Assembly: GCA_025964065.1 (NCBI GenBank)
Contig: JAOPZO010000230.1
Location: 1 to 5,983, forward strand
DNA: 5,983 nucleotides
Origin: Solirubrobacterales bacterium
GTDB taxonomy: Bacteria > Actinomycetota > Thermoleophilia > Solirubrobacterales > Solirubrobacteraceae
Reading direction: 5' to 3'
Shown here: piece after piece, positions 4,838 through 5,983 of the stretch
How the letters are laid out: each line of letters opens with the position of its first letter
How positions within the stretch are numbered: position 1 is the first letter of the stretch
Program-made: the position numbers and the translations under genes
The notes under the pieces: model-generated
Database searches by the model: none
The model's input: only the letters and a program-made list of their open reading frames with translations
Told to the model about the DNA's origin: nothing

Positions 4838-5983
4838 TGACTTTCTTTGGAGCCGTCTTTCTGTTCCCTGCCGTCCTCGCGCTGTCGTCGCTTGGCGCGG
4901 GACTGCTAGTTGATCGGATTAGTGGATCGTGGCTCCCCGCTCCCGCCATACCTGTTGTCGGCTTCGCGGCATTAGTCGGTATTGGCCAAATCACCACATC
5001 TAGCGCTGCCGTCGCCCCCGTCACCGCTGGCGCTTTTGTCTTCGCGGCGGCTGGCGGTTACGTACTGAGTATCAGTCGGCTCAGGAATCTGCTTGGGTCG
5101 CTTCGCAGGTCGCCTTGGGTGCTTTTCAGTTGCATCATCGCCTACGGAATTGCCATCGCGCCGGTGCTATTAGCAGGACGCACCTCGCTCGCGTTCTACC
5201 TCACAGACACGACAACCGGCACGCACCTTGCGGGGGCCGATTGGCTCATTGCAAACGGGCGCAACTTCGGCGACCTGCCACTCGACTCGTCCTACGGCTT
5301 GCAGTTACGTGCCTATTTCGAGGCCAGTAATTATCCGTCCGGCGGCCACGTCGTTCTAGCTGCGCTCGGACAGCTGATCCCGGTCCGGCTGACTTGGCTG
5401 TATCAGCCCTACATGGCAACAGCACTTGCTCTCTTGGCCCCTTCCGCTTATGTGCTGCTCGGCAAAGCCGGAATGCGTAGTGCGCCAGCTGCCCTCGGCG
5501 CGGTCCTCGTCAGCGTCCCAGCGCTCGTCTACGCGTTGGACTTAACGGGATCGATCAAAGAGCTCACCGCCCTCAGTCAGATCATGCTCCTAGGCGTTCT
5601 TGTTTCCGAGCACCGACGCTGGCTCCACCTCGCTCCGGGAGCTGGCATCCCACTCGGCATAGCGGTTGGTGCGGGCCTCTCGGCGATCGGTGCTCCCTTC
5701 GCAGCGTGGGGGTTTGCAGCCGCAGCAGCCGTCCTACCGGCTGCAATAAGTCGTGTCGGCTCGAGGACATGGCCATGGTGGAGAGCGCTTGCTCTGGGTG
5801 GGACAATCATCGCTGCTGCTGCCGTGATGGCGCCGGCGGTCGTCTCGAATATTTCGCAATCCACTGCAACCGCTAATGGGATCGCGACGACGACGGATCC
5901 AGGAAACCTCCTCCAACCCCTCGACCCGCTCCAAGCGTTCGGGATCTGGATTACCGGGCAGTACCGGTTCCCTCCGGGAGAGC
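4837..5983 (+). CDS. Polytopic membrane protein, possible GT-C glycosyltransferase, cut off by window edge
   Basis: The frame is open from ATG 4837 to the right edge, giving 382 residues with no stop. It is strongly hydrophobic, with about ten membrane segments visible (roughly 4-25, 33-52, 61-79, 94-113, 171-187, 192-208, 217-236, 244-258, 269-300, 316-337). A longer loop between the fourth and fifth segments (114-168) holds YLTDTTTGTHLAGADWL, with D124 and D135, followed by NYPSGGH (165-171). That layout recalls GT-C enzymes, which use polyprenyl-phosphate sugars and an acidic residue in an outer loop, but a flippase or polymerase-type protein is not excluded. The start overlaps the glycosyltransferase stop (TGATG), with a weak GAGAG six bases upstream, so it belongs to the same operon. 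Codon use differs from that gene: TTA leucine codons occur at 4972, 5170, 5305 and 5542, with several ATA codons. Confidence 0.75.
   Translation, partial: MTFFGAVFLFPAVLALSSLGAGLLVDRISGSWLPAPAIPVVGFAALVGIGQITTSSAAVAPVTAGAFVFAAAGGYVLSISRLRNLLGSLRRSPWVLFSCIIAYGIAIAPVLLAGRTSLAFYLTDTTTGTHLAGADWLIANGRNFGDLPLDSSYGLQLRAYFEASNYPSGGHVVLAALGQLIPVRLTWLYQPYMATALALLAPSAYVLLGKAGMRSAPAALGAVLVSVPALVYALDLTGSIKELTALSQIMLLGVLVSEHRRWLHLAPGAGIPLGIAVGAGLSAIGAPFAAWGFAAAAAVLPAAISRVGSRTWPWWRALALGGTIIAAAAVMAPAVVSNISQSTATANGIATTTDPGNLLQPLDPLQAFGIWITGQYRFPPGE

Overview
The window is high-GC, strongly codon-biased bacterial DNA. It suggests a GC-rich actinomycete, and my best guess is a Thermoleophilia/Solirubrobacterales-type organism. 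That guess rests on protein style (a sigma factor fused to an anti-sigma domain, a secreted Cys-rich protein with an AP-x-GT-x-I stretch, a two-domain glycosyltransferase preceded by a small coiled-coil protein). It is recollection, not a database result.

The window holds two divergent gene sets. On the minus strand, read leftwards from about 2280, are a small CxxxxC/CxxC putative zinc-binding protein (1967-2278), then a sigma factor fused in one chain to a zinc-binding anti-sigma (ZAS) motif, a transmembrane helix and a Pro/Arg-rich tail (552-1970), then a secreted Cys-rich protein that runs off the left edge (1-525). The first two genes share an ATGA stop/start overlap and the third starts 26 bases further on with a clear ribosome binding site, so this looks like one operon.

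On the plus strand, read rightwards from about 2463, are a 92-residue coiled-coil protein (2463-2741), a 698-residue double glycosyltransferase with a GT2 rhamnosyltransferase-like half and a WsaF-like GT4 half (2741-4837), and a polytopic membrane protein that runs off the right edge (4837-5983). Both junctions are TGATG overlaps, so this is a tightly coupled surface-glycan operon.

The 184 bases between the outermost starts (2279-2462) are the only real intergenic space and probably hold the divergent control region, although I found no convincing -35/-10 pair. My reading is that a membrane-tethered sigma factor with an envelope-exposed tail sits back to back with envelope polysaccharide genes. 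That the first controls the second is inference. The least ordinary item is the single-chain sigma/anti-sigma/membrane protein with its coupled zinc-binding partner and secreted neighbour. No tRNA, rRNA, CRISPR array, insertion sequence or convincing terminator was seen.
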